In this document: positions 1 through 9,475 of the stretch, piece by piece
Position numbering within the stretch: position 1 is the first letter of the stretch
Layout of the letters: every line of letters begins with the position of its first letter
DNA from: Sphaerimonospora mesophila NBRC 14179 = JCM 3151
GTDB taxonomy: Bacteria > Actinomycetota > Actinomycetes > Streptosporangiales > Streptosporangiaceae
Direction: 5' to 3'
NCBI GenBank assembly: GCA_001552515.1
Contig: BCRI01000014.1
Span: 1 to 64,000 of the forward strand
Length of the DNA: 64,000 bases
The notes under the pieces: generated by a model
The model's database searches: none
What the model was told of the DNA's origin: nothing
The model's input: only the letters and a program-made list of their open reading frames with translations
Translations under genes and position numbers: made by a program

Positions 1-2108
1 GGGGAGCACCGCCTTCGAATGAGAACGAGGTCGTTCTGGATGCCCGGCTCGCGGAGCAGATCGCGGCGGGCCCGGGGCAGTGGATCATCCTGGCAGTCAA
101 CGGCACCACCGGCAGGTTCCGCGTCTCCGGGGTCGCGAGCGTGGCGACCGGAGCGGACTGGATCTATCAATCGGCTGTCTTCTTCCACCCCGCGCAGGCT
201 GTACGGCTGAGTGGTACGGGAGACCGCGTGGATGCGGTGGGTGTCTATCCGGCCGCGGGCTCCGACGCTCTCGTCCTGGCCCGGAGGCTGGACAGCATGG
301 TCGCTTCCCGGTCTCTCCTGAAGGTGTCGAGGGGAGAGGACCTCGGCGCGGCCGAAGGCAGTCTACGTGACGATGCCTCGACGAGTGAATCCGCCGTCAT
401 CACCGTGGCGGCTTTCACGGTGATGCTCTCCGCCGTCGTCCTCGCGGGGGCGATGGGTCTGTCTGTGCGGCGCAGAGGGCAGCAGATCACACTGCTGCGT
501 GCGATCGGAGCGACCCCCCGTCAAATCCGGGCGATGCTCGCGGGTGAGGGCCTCCTGATGGCCGTCCTCGCCATGGTGGTTGCTGTGCCTGTGGGGGCTC
601 TGGTGGCGAACGGGCTGGCCATGTTCTTTGTCGGCATCGGCGCTCTGAGTCCCGCCTTCCGGCTCTCCTACGGGATAGCACCTCCGCTGGAGGCAGCGGG
701 GATCATTCTGGTGGTCGCCCAGTTCGTCGCGCTGGGCATCACCCGGCGAGCACTGGCGCATCGCCCGGAGGACGTCATCGGTGAGGCGAAGGCGGAGGGG
801 CGCCGCGTTGGGAGATGGCGGACGGGAATCGGCCTGATAGCGCTGGCCGGTGCGGGTGTGATGTTCGCTTTACTCGCCGGCGCGGAGGCGGGTGCCGGAG
901 CAGCCGGCCTGCTTCTTGGGCTCCTCCTTCTCACACTGGTCGCGACCGGGCTTCTCGGACCCTGGCTGATAACGGGGGTCGCGGTCGTGGGCCGCCGGAG
1001 AGTGCGACGCAGCGCCCTGGGTTTCCTCGCCGTGGCCAACATGTCGTTCAGCCACCGCCGTTATGCCTCGGTCGCGATTCCTCTGATGGTCGGGTCGATC
1101 CTGGGCGGGGTGCTCCTGGGCATCCAGCCGGTGACAGATCAGCGGATCGCGGAAGACGGCCGTTCCCACATGCACGACAGCTATGTCATGACAAGCGATG
1201 GTGGGCTCGCGGAGGCGGTCCGTTCCGCCGTCGAGAAGATTCCCGGGGTGGCTGCCGCGGTCGGTCTCGAAGGTCTCCTGCTTCCGACCTCTCCGGTCAC
1301 CGCCGAAGCCCGGGGCCTGGATCGGATCGAGGTGGTGTCCGGCTCCGTCTCCGACATCGCCGACCTGCGTCTGACGCGGGGATCGCTGGCCGAGATGGGG
1401 GCCGGAACGGTCGCCGTCAGCACCACCTATGCCGTCGAGCGGAAAGTCGCTGTCGGCGGCCGGATCGCCATCGTCGCCCCCGGGCAACCGCAGCCGGTCA
1501 CGCTGCGAGTCACCGCGATCTACGAAAGATACGCCTGGCTCGGAGACGTGCTGGTGGACGTCCGCGCTCTTACCGGCAAACTTCCGGTCGCCACGTACTC
1601 TTCCCTTCATGTACGGCTCACTCCGGGCGGTGATCCGGCCCGCGTCGCGGCTGACCTGAGCCGTGTCGGCGGGATCCCGTCATCGATCAAGGTGAGCGAC
1701 CAAGACGAATGGCGACGCCGGCTCAGGGACGAGAACAGCAGGTCCAACCAACCGTCGCAGCTGCTCATCCTGGTTTTCGTGGCGTTCCTGGTGCTGGCTT
1801 CGGCGAACAACCTGCTCGGCTCGTTCGGTGACAGGGGCGCGGAACTGGGCAGCCTTCGGCATCTCGGCGGCACAAGGACGCAGATTCGTACGATGCTCGC
1901 CTGGGAGTCGATACTCATCACAGGTACCGCCTTGGTCGTCGGTGCGGCGGTCACCGTGGCCCTTCTGACCCCGTTCTCGCTGAACGCCGGTGTGGGGTTT
2001 CCGCCGATCCCTGTCTCCCTCCTGGTCACGGTCGTCAGCGGACCTGTCGCCGTGATGCTCGCCGCCCTCGTGTTCGGCGCGTGGATTAGTAGAGAGGCGA
2101 CGACGTGA
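1..2108 (+). CDS. FtsX-family ABC transporter permease (5' end outside window)
   Basis: The reading frame is open from base 3 to the stop at 2106-2108 (about 701 codons visible), with no stop before the window edge, so the true start lies to the left; the Met at 141 is internal. The protein has the two-module architecture of FtsX/MacB-like permeases: an extracytoplasmic segment, then membrane helices with the module typified by 'LLRAIGATPRQIRAML', a second extracytoplasmic domain, and a second module 'GSLRHLGGTRTQIRTML' near the C-terminus. Such permeases pair with a separate ATPase of the LolD/MacB type, which would be expected just upstream. The stop overlaps the GTG start of the next gene by four bases, so the two are translationally coupled. 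Substrate is not predictable from this sequence. Confidence 0.9.
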   Translation, partial: GAPPSNENEVVLDARLAEQIAAGPGQWIILAVNGTTGRFRVSGVASVATGADWIYQSAVFFHPAQAVRLSGTGDRVDAVGVYPAAGSDALVLARRLDSMVASRSLLKVSRGEDLGAAEGSLRDDASTSESAVITVAAFTVMLSAVVLAGAMGLSVRRRGQQITLLRAIGATPRQIRAMLAGEGLLMAVLAMVVAVPVGALVANGLAMFFVGIGALSPAFRLSYGIAPPLEAAGIILVVAQFVALGITRRALAHRPEDVIGEAKAEGRRVGRWRTGIGLIALAGAGVMFALLAGAEAGAGAAGLLLGLLLLTLVATGLLGPWLITGVAVVGRRRVRRSALGFLAVANMSFSHRRYASVAIPLMVGSILGGVLLGIQPVTDQRIAEDGRSHMHDSYVMTSDGGLAEAVRSAVEKIPGVAAAVGLEGLLLPTSPVTAEARGLDRIEVVSGSVSDIADLRLTRGSLAEMGAGTVAVSTTYAVERKVAVGGRIAIVAPGQPQPVTLRVTAIYERYAWLGDVLVDVRALTGKLPVATYSSLHVRLTPGGDPARVAADLSRVGGIPSSIKVSDQDEWRRRLRDENSRSNQPSQLLILVFVAFLVLASANNLLGSFGDRGAELGSLRHLGGTRTQIRTMLAWESILITGTALVVGAAVTVALLTPFSLNAGVGFPPIPVSLLVTVVSGPVAVMLAALVFGAWISREATT

Positions 2109-3964
2109 CAGCGGATAGTGGCCTTCTGACTCCGTCCTTACTTCTGAGGCCTTTCCGGGCCAGGATCCTGTTTCTCCTGTCGGTGGTCGCCGTCAACGCG
2201 GTGCTCGCCGTCGTGCCGGCGATGCTCGGGCAGCGGCTCATCGACGAAGGGGTGTTGGCGCACGACCTGCGGCGAATCGGCATCCTGGGCTCCGCACTGG
2301 TGGCTGTGGGGATCCTGGGGGCGGGGACGACCTTGCTCGAGCGGAGGCTGAGATTGAGTCTCGGCGAGGGGGTGGTGGCGACGCTGCGCGTCGATCTCTT
2401 CGACCATCTCCAACGACAGTCCGCCGGCTTCTTCGCCGCATCCAGGACCGGGGCGGTCGTCGCCCGACTCCACGGAGATGTCCAGGGCGTACGCAATGTG
2501 ATTCACCGTACGCTCCCCACGGTGGCATCCGCCTTGATGACGCTGGTGTTCGCGGGAACCGCGATCATCCTGATCGAGTGGCGGGTAGCTCTCGCGGTCC
2601 TCCTCCTCGCACCGGTGGTGTACGGATTGACAATGGTCTTCGGCAGAGCCCAGCGCCCTCTTGCCCAGCAGGCGCTGATGGCGGCTGCCGATCTGGACGC
2701 GATGGCCGCCGAACGGCTGAGTCCGGGTGGAGCAGAGATCATCCGTCTTTTCGGTGACCGGGACAGGGAGGTCGATCACTTCCGAGGCCGGGCTCATCGC
2801 CTTCGTGATGTGTCGGTCCGTGCCGGGATGCTCGAGGCGCGGCTTGGTGTGTCTCTGACCCTGTTGATCGCGCTCGTCACTGCGGCTGTTTATGTCGTGG
2901 GTGGGCTGCTGACCACAGCAGGTCACATGTCCGTCGGCGGACTGGTGGCGATGATCGCTCTACTCGCGGGCGTCTACGGGCCGATCACCGCATTGCCTGG
3001 AGCCAAGCTGGAACTGGTCGCGGGAAAGGTCAGTTTCGAGCGTATACAGGAAGTCCTGAACTTTCCTCCTGCGATCACAGAACAGCCCGGGGCGCGGCCG
3101 GTTCACGGCTCCTCTGTCACTTTCTCAGACGTGGTCTTCTCCTATCCACCGAGGGAATCGAGCGTGCTCGCTTCACTGAGCGTCGCAGCCGAGGAAGAAG
3201 CGATGGAGGCGCGTGGTGGTCGTGCCAGAGTCCTCGATGGGATGAGCTTCAGCGTGAGGGCGGGTACCACGGTAGGGATCGTTGGCCGTTCCGGCACCGG
3301 CAAGTCGACGGTCGCCCGTCTGCTGACAAGATCATGGGACGTCGATTCGGGTCGGATCGAGATAGGGGGTCAAGACGTACGCGCTGTGACTCTGTTCTCC
3401 CTTCGTCAAGCCGTCGGTGTCGTGACACAGGATATCTTCCTGTTCAATGACACCGTCAGGGCGAATCTGCTGCTTGCGTCTCCTCATGCGGACGAGGACG
3501 AGATCGTACGCGCATGCCGTACCGCTCAGTTGTGGGATGTGATCGAGAAGCTTCCCGACGGGCTCGACACCGTGCTCGGGGATCGGGGAGTCCATCTGTC
3601 CGGTGGAGAGCGCCAAAGACTGGCGATAGCCCGCCTGATCCTCAAGGCGCCCGAGATTGTCGTCCTGGACGAGGCGACCGCCCACCTTGACACAGTTACC
3701 GAGAAAGCGATTCAGGAGGCACTCCGGCCGTTCCTGGAGGGGCGAACCTGCCTGGTGATAGCTCACCGACTGTCCACGATTCGCGACGCGGACCAGATCC
3801 TGGTCGTTCACGACGGACGTCTCGCAGAACAGGGAACTCACGACGAGTTGATGCGGCACAGTGGGCTGTACAGCCGACTCGTACGTGAGGCCGACGATGG
3901 GGATAATGGCAGGGAGGCGGTCGATGGGGATCACCGCCGCCTCCCCACCCCTGGAGAGCGTTAG
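2105..3964 (+). CDS. ABC exporter, fused permease and ATPase
   Basis: A 619-residue half-transporter of the type IV exporter fold. Six membrane helices fall in residues 15-300, followed by a nucleotide-binding domain: Walker A GRSGTGKS at 394-401, signature LSGGE at 498-502, Walker B IVVLDE at 518-523 and the H-loop in 'IAHRLS'. An insertion of about 20 residues (361-375, Glu/Ala/Arg rich) separates the A-loop strand from the core, as seen in some actinobacterial exporters. The GTG start at 2105 lies within the upstream stop (GTGA). It probably works as a homodimer exporting a lipid, drug or peptide; the flanking FtsX permease suggests a peptide or antibiotic export/immunity module, but no precursor or biosynthetic gene is inside the window. 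Confidence 0.93.
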   Translation: MTADSGLLTPSLLLRPFRARILFLLSVVAVNAVLAVVPAMLGQRLIDEGVLAHDLRRIGILGSALVAVGILGAGTTLLERRLRLSLGEGVVATLRVDLFDHLQRQSAGFFAASRTGAVVARLHGDVQGVRNVIHRTLPTVASALMTLVFAGTAIILIEWRVALAVLLLAPVVYGLTMVFGRAQRPLAQQALMAAADLDAMAAERLSPGGAEIIRLFGDRDREVDHFRGRAHRLRDVSVRAGMLEARLGVSLTLLIALVTAAVYVVGGLLTTAGHMSVGGLVAMIALLAGVYGPITALPGAKLELVAGKVSFERIQEVLNFPPAITEQPGARPVHGSSVTFSDVVFSYPPRESSVLASLSVAAEEEAMEARGGRARVLDGMSFSVRAGTTVGIVGRSGTGKSTVARLLTRSWDVDSGRIEIGGQDVRAVTLFSLRQAVGVVTQDIFLFNDTVRANLLLASPHADEDEIVRACRTAQLWDVIEKLPDGLDTVLGDRGVHLSGGERQRLAIARLILKAPEIVVLDEATAHLDTVTEKAIQEALRPFLEGRTCLVIAHRLSTIRDADQILVVHDGRLAEQGTHDELMRHSGLYSRLVREADDGDNGREAVDGDHRRLPTPGER

Positions 3965-4172
3965 CCAAGGTGTCATCGGGGCACGGGGTCCCTTGTCGGC
4001 AGGGGACAGAAAAAATCAGTTCTCTTTGACGAAATCTCGCCTTATCGCGTGGGGGCCTTGAGCACGCTCGGGAGCCCGGAAACGGGAGCCGTTGGGTTAC
4101 CTCTGTTGCTACGAGCAGGTCGACCGAATTCGTCGGCCCGCGACACCACACGTGCCGAGGGGCACAGGGGGA

Positions 4173-4211
4173 GCCCCGCCCCCGGCCGCTGGGATGGCCG
4201 GAGGGCGGGGC
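4173..4211. terminator. Bidirectional hairpin between convergent genes
   Basis: A 15-bp GC stem with a single bulged base (left arm 4173-4187, right arm 4196-4211, 8-base loop) lies between the 3' ends of the exporter (+) and the SH3 protein (-). There is no clear T-run, as is common for actinomycete terminators. Confidence 0.6.
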
Positions 4212-4237
4212 GGGGGTTGGTTCTCCAGGATGGTCTG

Positions 4238-4855
4238 TCAGGCGACCCTGCGCAGGTAGTGGGTGAAGGCCCAGCCCGATCTGCCGTTCGCCGCCTTCAC
4301 CGCGGTCCAGCCGTGCGTGCTGTCGCAGGCGCCGAGGAAGCGCCCGTCCGACACCCGCAGCCGGCCGATCCGCCGGTGGTGCAGGCCCGGGCCCTTGCGT
4401 ACGTTGAGGAAGCTCGACTTGCGCACGTGCTTGAGCCGGTAGGCGCAGGAGAGGTCGGGCAGGATGCTCGGGGCATCCGCGGTCGGGGCGAGCTTGCGCA
4501 CATAGTGGGCGTGCACCCAGCCGCGCTCACCGTCGCCGGACTCGACCTCCACCCAGTGGCCGGATGGTGAGCAGGCGCCGGCGAAGCGGCCGCTGTCGAC
4601 GGTGAGCCTGCCGACGGGCCGATATTTCAGGCCGGGGCCCTTGCGTACGTTGAGGAAGCTCGACTTCCGCACCTTCCGGACCTTGTAGGTGCAGGAGAGC
4701 GCCGACGGCTGCGCCGGCACAAGAATCCCGGACGCTTTCGCGGTCTCGGGATCGGGGTGGACGATGTCGGCCTGGGCGGGCGGCCCCGCGATCACGAGCC
4801 ATCCCGCCGCGGCGCAGGCCGTGAGCGCGGGGATGATCCGCTTGGCGATCCTCAC
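4238..4855 (-). CDS. Secreted protein with two bacterial SH3 domains
   Basis: 205 residues. The GTG at 4855 is chosen because a strong ribosome site (GAAGGAGA) lies 4-5 bases upstream; an in-frame ATG at 4876 has no such site. Residues 1-30 form a signal peptide ('RIIPALTACAAAGWLVIAG' then an AQA-like cleavage site). The mature protein consists of two near-duplicate SH3b units, each starting with a Cys-Xaa-Tyr and carrying 'RKSSFLNVRKGPGL' followed by 'GRL', and ending in 'GWxxxHYxR'. Each unit also carries a second Cys, so one disulfide per repeat is plausible. SH3b domains bind peptidoglycan or peptides, so an extracellular cell-wall role is likely; no catalytic domain is present. Confidence 0.85.
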   Translation of the reverse strand: MRIAKRIIPALTACAAAGWLVIAGPPAQADIVHPDPETAKASGILVPAQPSALSCTYKVRKVRKSSFLNVRKGPGLKYRPVGRLTVDSGRFAGACSPSGHWVEVESGDGERGWVHAHYVRKLAPTADAPSILPDLSCAYRLKHVRKSSFLNVRKGPGLHHRRIGRLRVSDGRFLGACDSTHGWTAVKAANGRSGWAFTHYLRRVA

Positions 4856-5065
4856 GATGTCTCCTTCGGTTCGCATCGCTCTCGCCGGGAGGGGCCGGTC
4901 TGTGAGTTTCACCGAAGGTTGTTGACCGGTTACCGGGAGTTTACACCCGTCCCACGCGTCTCTCTTTTCTTTTACCTTCGCGGGGTGGTCACGTCGAAAC
5001 CGCATTCCGGACAGTGATCCGTGGGTCATCGGCCGAACCCGAAGGAACCCCGCGCGGCTCGCGTT

Positions 5066-5644
5066 TTATCGCGAGGCGGTGGTGGCGCTCGCGGTAGGAC
5101 GTAGCGCCAGGGGGAGCAGACCGCCGCCGAGGAACAGCGAAGCGAGCGGCAGGAGGTCCAGGGAGGCCGCGGGGAGCAGCACGGCCGCCAGGACGAGCAG
5201 CGCGGCCCACACCTTGAGCACGCCCTTCGCGGCAAGCACTGCGGCCAGCGCGAACAGGCCGATGTAGAACAGCATCGGCCCGACCTGGTAGACGACCAGC
5301 GGCACCCCGGGCACCGAGGACACCTTGTCGGACAGCACCCGCATCGCCTCGTGGTCGGCGGCCATGAACCCCACCACGATGTCGATGGCGAACTGCGCGA
5401 TGGCGGCCACGGCCCCGGCCGTTCCGACCACGGCGGCGATGGTGGCGGCGGCGGTACGGCCCGCCAGCCGGCGCATCTCCCACATGACCGGCACGAACAG
5501 CACCAGCGCGGCAAGGAAGGCCAGGTGCCCGCCGGTCCACGCCAGGCCCGGTCCCCGGCTGCCGTCGAACCCGTCGACGATTCTGATCAGCGCGTAGGCG
5601 AGTGAGAGTGCGGGAGCCGCCACGAAGGCATGACGTATGTTCAC
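5066..5644 (-). CDS. Small polytopic membrane protein of unknown function
   Basis: 192 residues starting at a GTG (5644) with AAGGAG six bases upstream. Hydrophobicity suggests five to six membrane helices: a first near residues 8-22, then 'GHLAFLAALVLFVPVMW', a glycine/alanine-rich helix at about 66-95, 'VYQVGPMLFYIGLFALAAVL' and two C-terminal helices. I do not recognise a family signature with certainty; the layout resembles DUF4386-type proteins. It is a single gene 155 bases downstream of the multicopper oxidase stop region and reads the same way, but nothing links its function to that operon. Confidence 0.75.
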   Translation of the reverse strand: MNIRHAFVAAPALSLAYALIRIVDGFDGSRGPGLAWTGGHLAFLAALVLFVPVMWEMRRLAGRTAAATIAAVVGTAGAVAAIAQFAIDIVVGFMAADHEAMRVLSDKVSSVPGVPLVVYQVGPMLFYIGLFALAAVLAAKGVLKVWAALLVLAAVLLPAASLDLLPLASLFLGGGLLPLALRPTASATTASR

Positions 5645-5799
5645 GAGCGCTCCTTGTGTTGGGGGATGCGCCCATCCTGATCTTGCCGGTGGCGGCCGGG
5701 CATCGGGTCACGCCCCCAGACGACCCTGAGACGACCCCGAACCGCACCGGGGAGCGGGCCCGAACCCACGTAAGGGTCCCGCCGCTCCGGTAAGTGGGA

Positions 5800-7773
5800 T
5801 CAGCCGCTGTGGGCGCCGTGGAAGGGGGTCGTGACGCCCTCGTAGGCCAGGTGCAGCATCATGCCCATGTCGGCGTGGCTGAGGTTGTGGCAGTGATTCA
5901 TCCACAGACCGGGGTTGGCCGCGCGGAAGGCGACCTCCCACACCTCGCCCGGCCGTACGTCGAACGTGTCGAGCCAGAGCGGGGTCCCGGTCGGGGCGCG
6001 TCCGTCGCGGGAGAGCACCAGCACGCGATGGCCGTGGAGATGCCACGGGTGGGTCTCGAGACCGCGGTTGACCACGGTCAGCTTGATCAGGTCGCCGTCC
6101 GCGACGAGCTGGGTGGGGATGTCCGGGAACGCGTGCCCGTTGACGGTGTGCGCGTACATCGGCCGTCCCCCGGCCAGTGAGACGCCCCGGTCGAGCACGA
6201 GGGTGAACCGCCGATCGAACGGACCGGCCGCCGTGAACGCCGTCGGGGCGGGTGTGCCGTACCCGAGGAGATCGAGCTCGGGCCAGCCGGACGTGTCCTC
6301 CCCGTCGCCCGCGGCCCCGTCGACCGGCGTGAGCCGTACGCCGACCACGCGGTCGTCGGCCCGCAGCACCACCGCTCCCGTCGCAGGCATGGTGAACGCG
6401 AGGTCGTAGCGGCCGCCGGCCGGCAGCCGCAGCCCCACCCGGGCCAGCTCACCGGGTTCGTGCAGGTCGTCGCCGTCGACGGCGACGAGCCGGTACGGCA
6501 CCCCGGAGAGCGTGAACCGGTGCGGGGTGTTGTCGGTGTTGATGAGGCGGAGCCGTACGGACGTCCCCGGTGGCGCCTGCCGGACGATGGGCCGATCCTG
6601 GTCGCCGAACACCACGGTGCCCGTGAACGTGTGCACCGGGAGCGCGAGGTCCACGTCCTCGGGGGCGGCGGGGGCGGCCGACCTCGGGGCGACCACCAGC
6701 GTGCCGTAGAGGCCCTTGCGCACGCCCTCGTCGGAGACCTCGTGCGTGTGATACCAGTACGTGCCCGCCTGGTCGGCACGGAAGCGGTAGGTGAACTCCT
6801 GACCGGGCATGACGGCGTCCTGGGTCAGGCCGGGCACGCCGTCCTCGCCGGCGGGCACGTCGTATCCGTGCCAGTGCAGCGTCACGCCGTACGAGACGTC
6901 CGCGTTGCGCAGCCGTACCTCGATGAGATCCCCCTGGGCGGCCGTGATCGCGGGGCCGGGCACCTGGCCGTCGAACGTCCATGCCTCGACGCGCTTGCCC
7001 GAGGCCAGCGTGATGGTGGCGGTGCGGGCGGTCAGCTCGAACCGCCGGACCGCGCCCCCGGGCGCCGGCGTGTCCGGACCGCGGAACCCGTCGACGGGAC
7101 GTCCCTGCCCGGTGTCGTGCCCGACGCCGTGCCCGGTGTCCTGCGCTGTGCGGTGCTGCGCCATGAGCGCGGTCGACCCGGCGGGAGCGGCGTCGCCGGT
7201 CGTCGTCGTCTCGGTGGGCGGCACGACCGCCAGGCCCACGCCGACGAGGGCGATCGCCGTGACCGCTGCCACGGCCACACGCAGGCCGGGCACCGGCGCC
7301 GCGGCGATCACCCGCCAGGTCACGAGCACGGCGAACGCGACGACCGCGGTGACGACGAGACCGGTGCTCCAGGTGGCCGGGTAGCCGAGCAGCAGGGCGT
7401 GAACGGGCCCGGCGACGGCCGCGTACCCCGCGGCCAGCAGGGGGACGACGACGACCGGCGCGGCCGTGGGGGCGGCGGCACGCGTGCGAACGGCGGCGAC
7501 GAGCCGGGGACCGGCCAGCGCGGTGGCGGCGACGGACGCGATCAGCAGCAGCGGCAGCGCGAGCGTGACCTTCTCCTGGACGAACCACCATCCCGCGCCG
7601 GCGAGCGCCACCACGGACCATATCCGCGTCAGGGACGCCAGCACCGCGGCGACGAACAGGGCGGCCGCCGCCCTCGGACGCCGGGCGGCGGCCGTCGCTC
7701 CGGCGCCCAGCCACGCCGCGGCGGCCGCGACCGAGGTGAGCAGGTCGAGCACCATGAGCCGATCGGCGGTCAT
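5800..7773 (-). CDS. Membrane-anchored three-domain multicopper oxidase
   Basis: 657 residues. The ATG at 7773 overlaps the stop of the upstream gene (ATGA), fixing the start. Residues 1-190 hold about five to six membrane helices, then a Thr/Ala-rich linker, then a laccase-type oxidase (about 240-645) with three cupredoxin domains. Copper ligands are intact: HWH at 300-302, HTH at 342-344, H575-x2-H578-x-H580, and HCH-x3-H-x4-M at 627-638 giving type 1 ligands C628, H633 and M638. The catalytic part should face outside and oxidise copper, phenols or a similar donor at the expense of oxygen. The N-terminal membrane block is unusual for laccases, which normally carry only a signal peptide; it may pass electrons or anchor the enzyme. 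Confidence 0.9.
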   Translation of the reverse strand: MTADRLMVLDLLTSVAAAAAWLGAGATAAARRPRAAAALFVAAVLASLTRIWSVVALAGAGWWFVQEKVTLALPLLLIASVAATALAGPRLVAAVRTRAAAPTAAPVVVVPLLAAGYAAVAGPVHALLLGYPATWSTGLVVTAVVAFAVLVTWRVIAAAPVPGLRVAVAAVTAIALVGVGLAVVPPTETTTTGDAAPAGSTALMAQHRTAQDTGHGVGHDTGQGRPVDGFRGPDTPAPGGAVRRFELTARTATITLASGKRVEAWTFDGQVPGPAITAAQGDLIEVRLRNADVSYGVTLHWHGYDVPAGEDGVPGLTQDAVMPGQEFTYRFRADQAGTYWYHTHEVSDEGVRKGLYGTLVVAPRSAAPAAPEDVDLALPVHTFTGTVVFGDQDRPIVRQAPPGTSVRLRLINTDNTPHRFTLSGVPYRLVAVDGDDLHEPGELARVGLRLPAGGRYDLAFTMPATGAVVLRADDRVVGVRLTPVDGAAGDGEDTSGWPELDLLGYGTPAPTAFTAAGPFDRRFTLVLDRGVSLAGGRPMYAHTVNGHAFPDIPTQLVADGDLIKLTVVNRGLETHPWHLHGHRVLVLSRDGRAPTGTPLWLDTFDVRPGEVWEVAFRAANPGLWMNHCHNLSHADMGMMLHLAYEGVTTPFHGAHSG

Positions 7774-8225
7774 GACGCCCGCACCGCGGGGCCGCCGGCG
7801 GGCGACACGGGCGCGGCGGGAGCGTCGGCCATCCGGAGCCGAGCCTGCCGGAACACCGCCCCGCAGACCCCCATGATCGCCATCCCGTTGATCGCGTGCA
7901 GGCCGAACACGGCGAGCGAGACCGGGGTGGCGTTGCCGGTGGCGTCGCCCAGCGCCTTGCCGGTGACGACGATCAACGCCTGCACGAGGATCAGGCCCAG
8001 CGGCAGGATGGCGAGCCCGATCTGGCGTCCCGGCGCCCGCGCCACCGCCGCGACGATGGTGGTCAGCAGCGAGAGCAGCGGCATGATCATCATGCCGTTC
8101 ATGGAGTGCAGAGTGTACGACTGGTCGTCCTGGGGTCTGTCGAAGGCGCCGACGGCCGCGAAGTACATCTGCACCACGGCGGCGGCGAGCAGCAACCCGG
8201 CGAGAACGGTGTGGACTTTGCGCAT
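7770..8225 (-). CDS. DUF6220-like four-helix membrane protein
   Basis: 151 residues from an ATG at 8225 preceded by a GAGGGGG site. It has four hydrophobic helices and conserved histidines in helices two and four ('LHSMNGMMIMPLL' and 'LHAINGMAIMG'), a duplicated motif that could ligate haem or metal. The resemblance to DUF6220 membrane proteins is from memory of the family, not a search. It is the first gene of a two-gene operon and its stop overlaps the oxidase start by four bases, implying that the two products function together, for example as an electron or copper route to the oxidase. Confidence 0.8.
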   Translation of the reverse strand: MRKVHTVLAGLLLAAAVVQMYFAAVGAFDRPQDDQSYTLHSMNGMMIMPLLSLLTTIVAAVARAPGRQIGLAILPLGLILVQALIVVTGKALGDATGNATPVSLAVFGLHAINGMAIMGVCGAVFRQARLRMADAPAAPVSPAGGPAVRAS

Positions 8226-8407
8226 GGCGCGACCCCCTCGGGGCGGAACGGAAGGACGATCGCGATCGTGTCCCATTCCGCCCCACCGGGTCGTCCGCCG
8301 CCGGGAGACTTTCCGGCTACCACCCGGGGAGTACGGCCACGGCGTGGTCGTCCGCCGGGCGTACCGCTGCCCGTCCTTCCGGCGATCTACCCGATGGCCG
8401 AGGAGGC

Positions 8408-9475
8408 TCATCCGAGCAGGTCGGCCGCCTGCTCGGCGACCTCGTCGACGGAGACCCCGGCCACCCAGGAGACGTCGTGGGGGCAGCGCGCCGCGGTCAG
8501 GTCGACCCCGCTCGCGCCGCAGACCGGGCAGGCGGCGGTCCAGGAGACCAGGGGCCGGTGGCGGGTGCGCGTCAGCGGTCCGGCGTTGATGAGGTTGCCG
8601 CACCAGTAGATCCCGACGGTGGGGGTGCCGACGGCGGCGGCCAGGTGCCGGGGACCGGTGTCGTTGGAGATCACCAGCGCGCAGCGCTCGTACAACGCGG
8701 CCAGCCCGCCGATGCTCAGCAGGTCGACGGCCGGTACGGACGGAGTCCGCATCGCGGCCGCGACCTCCTCGACCACGTCACGCTCCTTGCCGGTGCCCGT
8801 GACGACGACCGGACGGCCGAGCCGGTCGGCGACGGCGGCGAAGCGTTCGGCCGGCCACCTGCGCCGCGGGTCGCTCGCGCCGGGATGCAGCGCCACCAGG
8901 CCGGGCGGTGGCTCGCCCAGCTCGCGAGCGACCTCGGCCCGGTCGGCGTCGGTCACGGCGAGGCGGGGCTCGAGGACGTCCATCGCCCCACCGGACGGTC
9001 TCCCCCCGACCAGGGCGGCGACCTCCAGATAGCGCAGCACCTCGTGCTGGTAGTACACGTACGGCACCCAGCGGTCGAGGCGTTCGGCATCGGGGGAGCA
9101 GAGCCCGGCGGTCACCCGCGCACCCAGCCGCCGCACGAACGGGTTGGAGTTGCGCCCGCCGCCGTGGATCTGCACCGCTAGGTCGAACCGGTGGCCGCGC
9201 AACTCGTCGAAGAGGCCCTCGGGGGCCCGATGTCCGGCCGCCGCCTCGGACACACCGGAGATCGGTGGCAGCGCGATCACGTCGTCCACCGGGCCCGGGC
9301 GGCCGGTGAGGAGGTCGGCGTGCCATGACCTGGCGAGCAGGGTGATCCGCGCATCCGGATAGGCCCCGCGCAGGGAGTCGAGCGCGGGCAGCGCCAGCAG
9401 CAGGTCGCCGAGCGCGTTGGCGCGCAGCACGGCGATGCGCCGGACCCCGTCGATCGGCGCGCCCATGTCGCTCAT
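8408..9475 (-). CDS. Glycosyltransferase family 9 (heptosyltransferase-like)
   Basis: 355 residues. The ATG at 9475 overlaps the stop of the preceding glycosyltransferase (ATGA). The GT-B fold signatures are clear: N-terminal 'IAVLRANALGDLLLALPAL', the C-terminal donor-binding part 'ALHPGASDPRRRWP' and 'VISNDTGPRHLAAAVGTPTVGI' (split here as VISNDTGPRHLAA and GTPTVGI). GT9 enzymes transfer heptose or related sugars; in actinomycetes they act on cell-envelope or secreted glycans. A cysteine-bearing C-terminal tail (two Cys pairs near 'CPVCGAS') may bind metal. Translationally coupled to the GT2 gene. Confidence 0.9.
   Translation of the reverse strand: MSDMGAPIDGVRRIAVLRANALGDLLLALPALDSLRGAYPDARITLLARSWHADLLTGRPGPVDDVIALPPISGVSEAAAGHRAPEGLFDELRGHRFDLAVQIHGGGRNSNPFVRRLGARVTAGLCSPDAERLDRWVPYVYYQHEVLRYLEVAALVGGRPSGGAMDVLEPRLAVTDADRAEVARELGEPPPGLVALHPGASDPRRRWPAERFAAVADRLGRPVVVTGTGKERDVVEEVAAAMRTPSVPAVDLLSIGGLAALYERCALVISNDTGPRHLAAAVGTPTVGIYWCGNLINAGPLTRTRHRPLVSWTAACPVCGASGVDLTAARCPHDVSWVAGVSVDEVAEQAADLLG

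Noticed and set aside
1-4000. Lanthipeptide or other RiPP cluster
   Set aside because: Only transporters are visible; no precursor peptide or modification enzyme is in the window.
6460-8589. Long open frame on the plus strand opposite the multicopper oxidase
   Set aside because: Composition is Arg/Gly/Asp-rich low complexity typical of antisense frames in high-GC DNA; the minus strand carries complete copper motifs.
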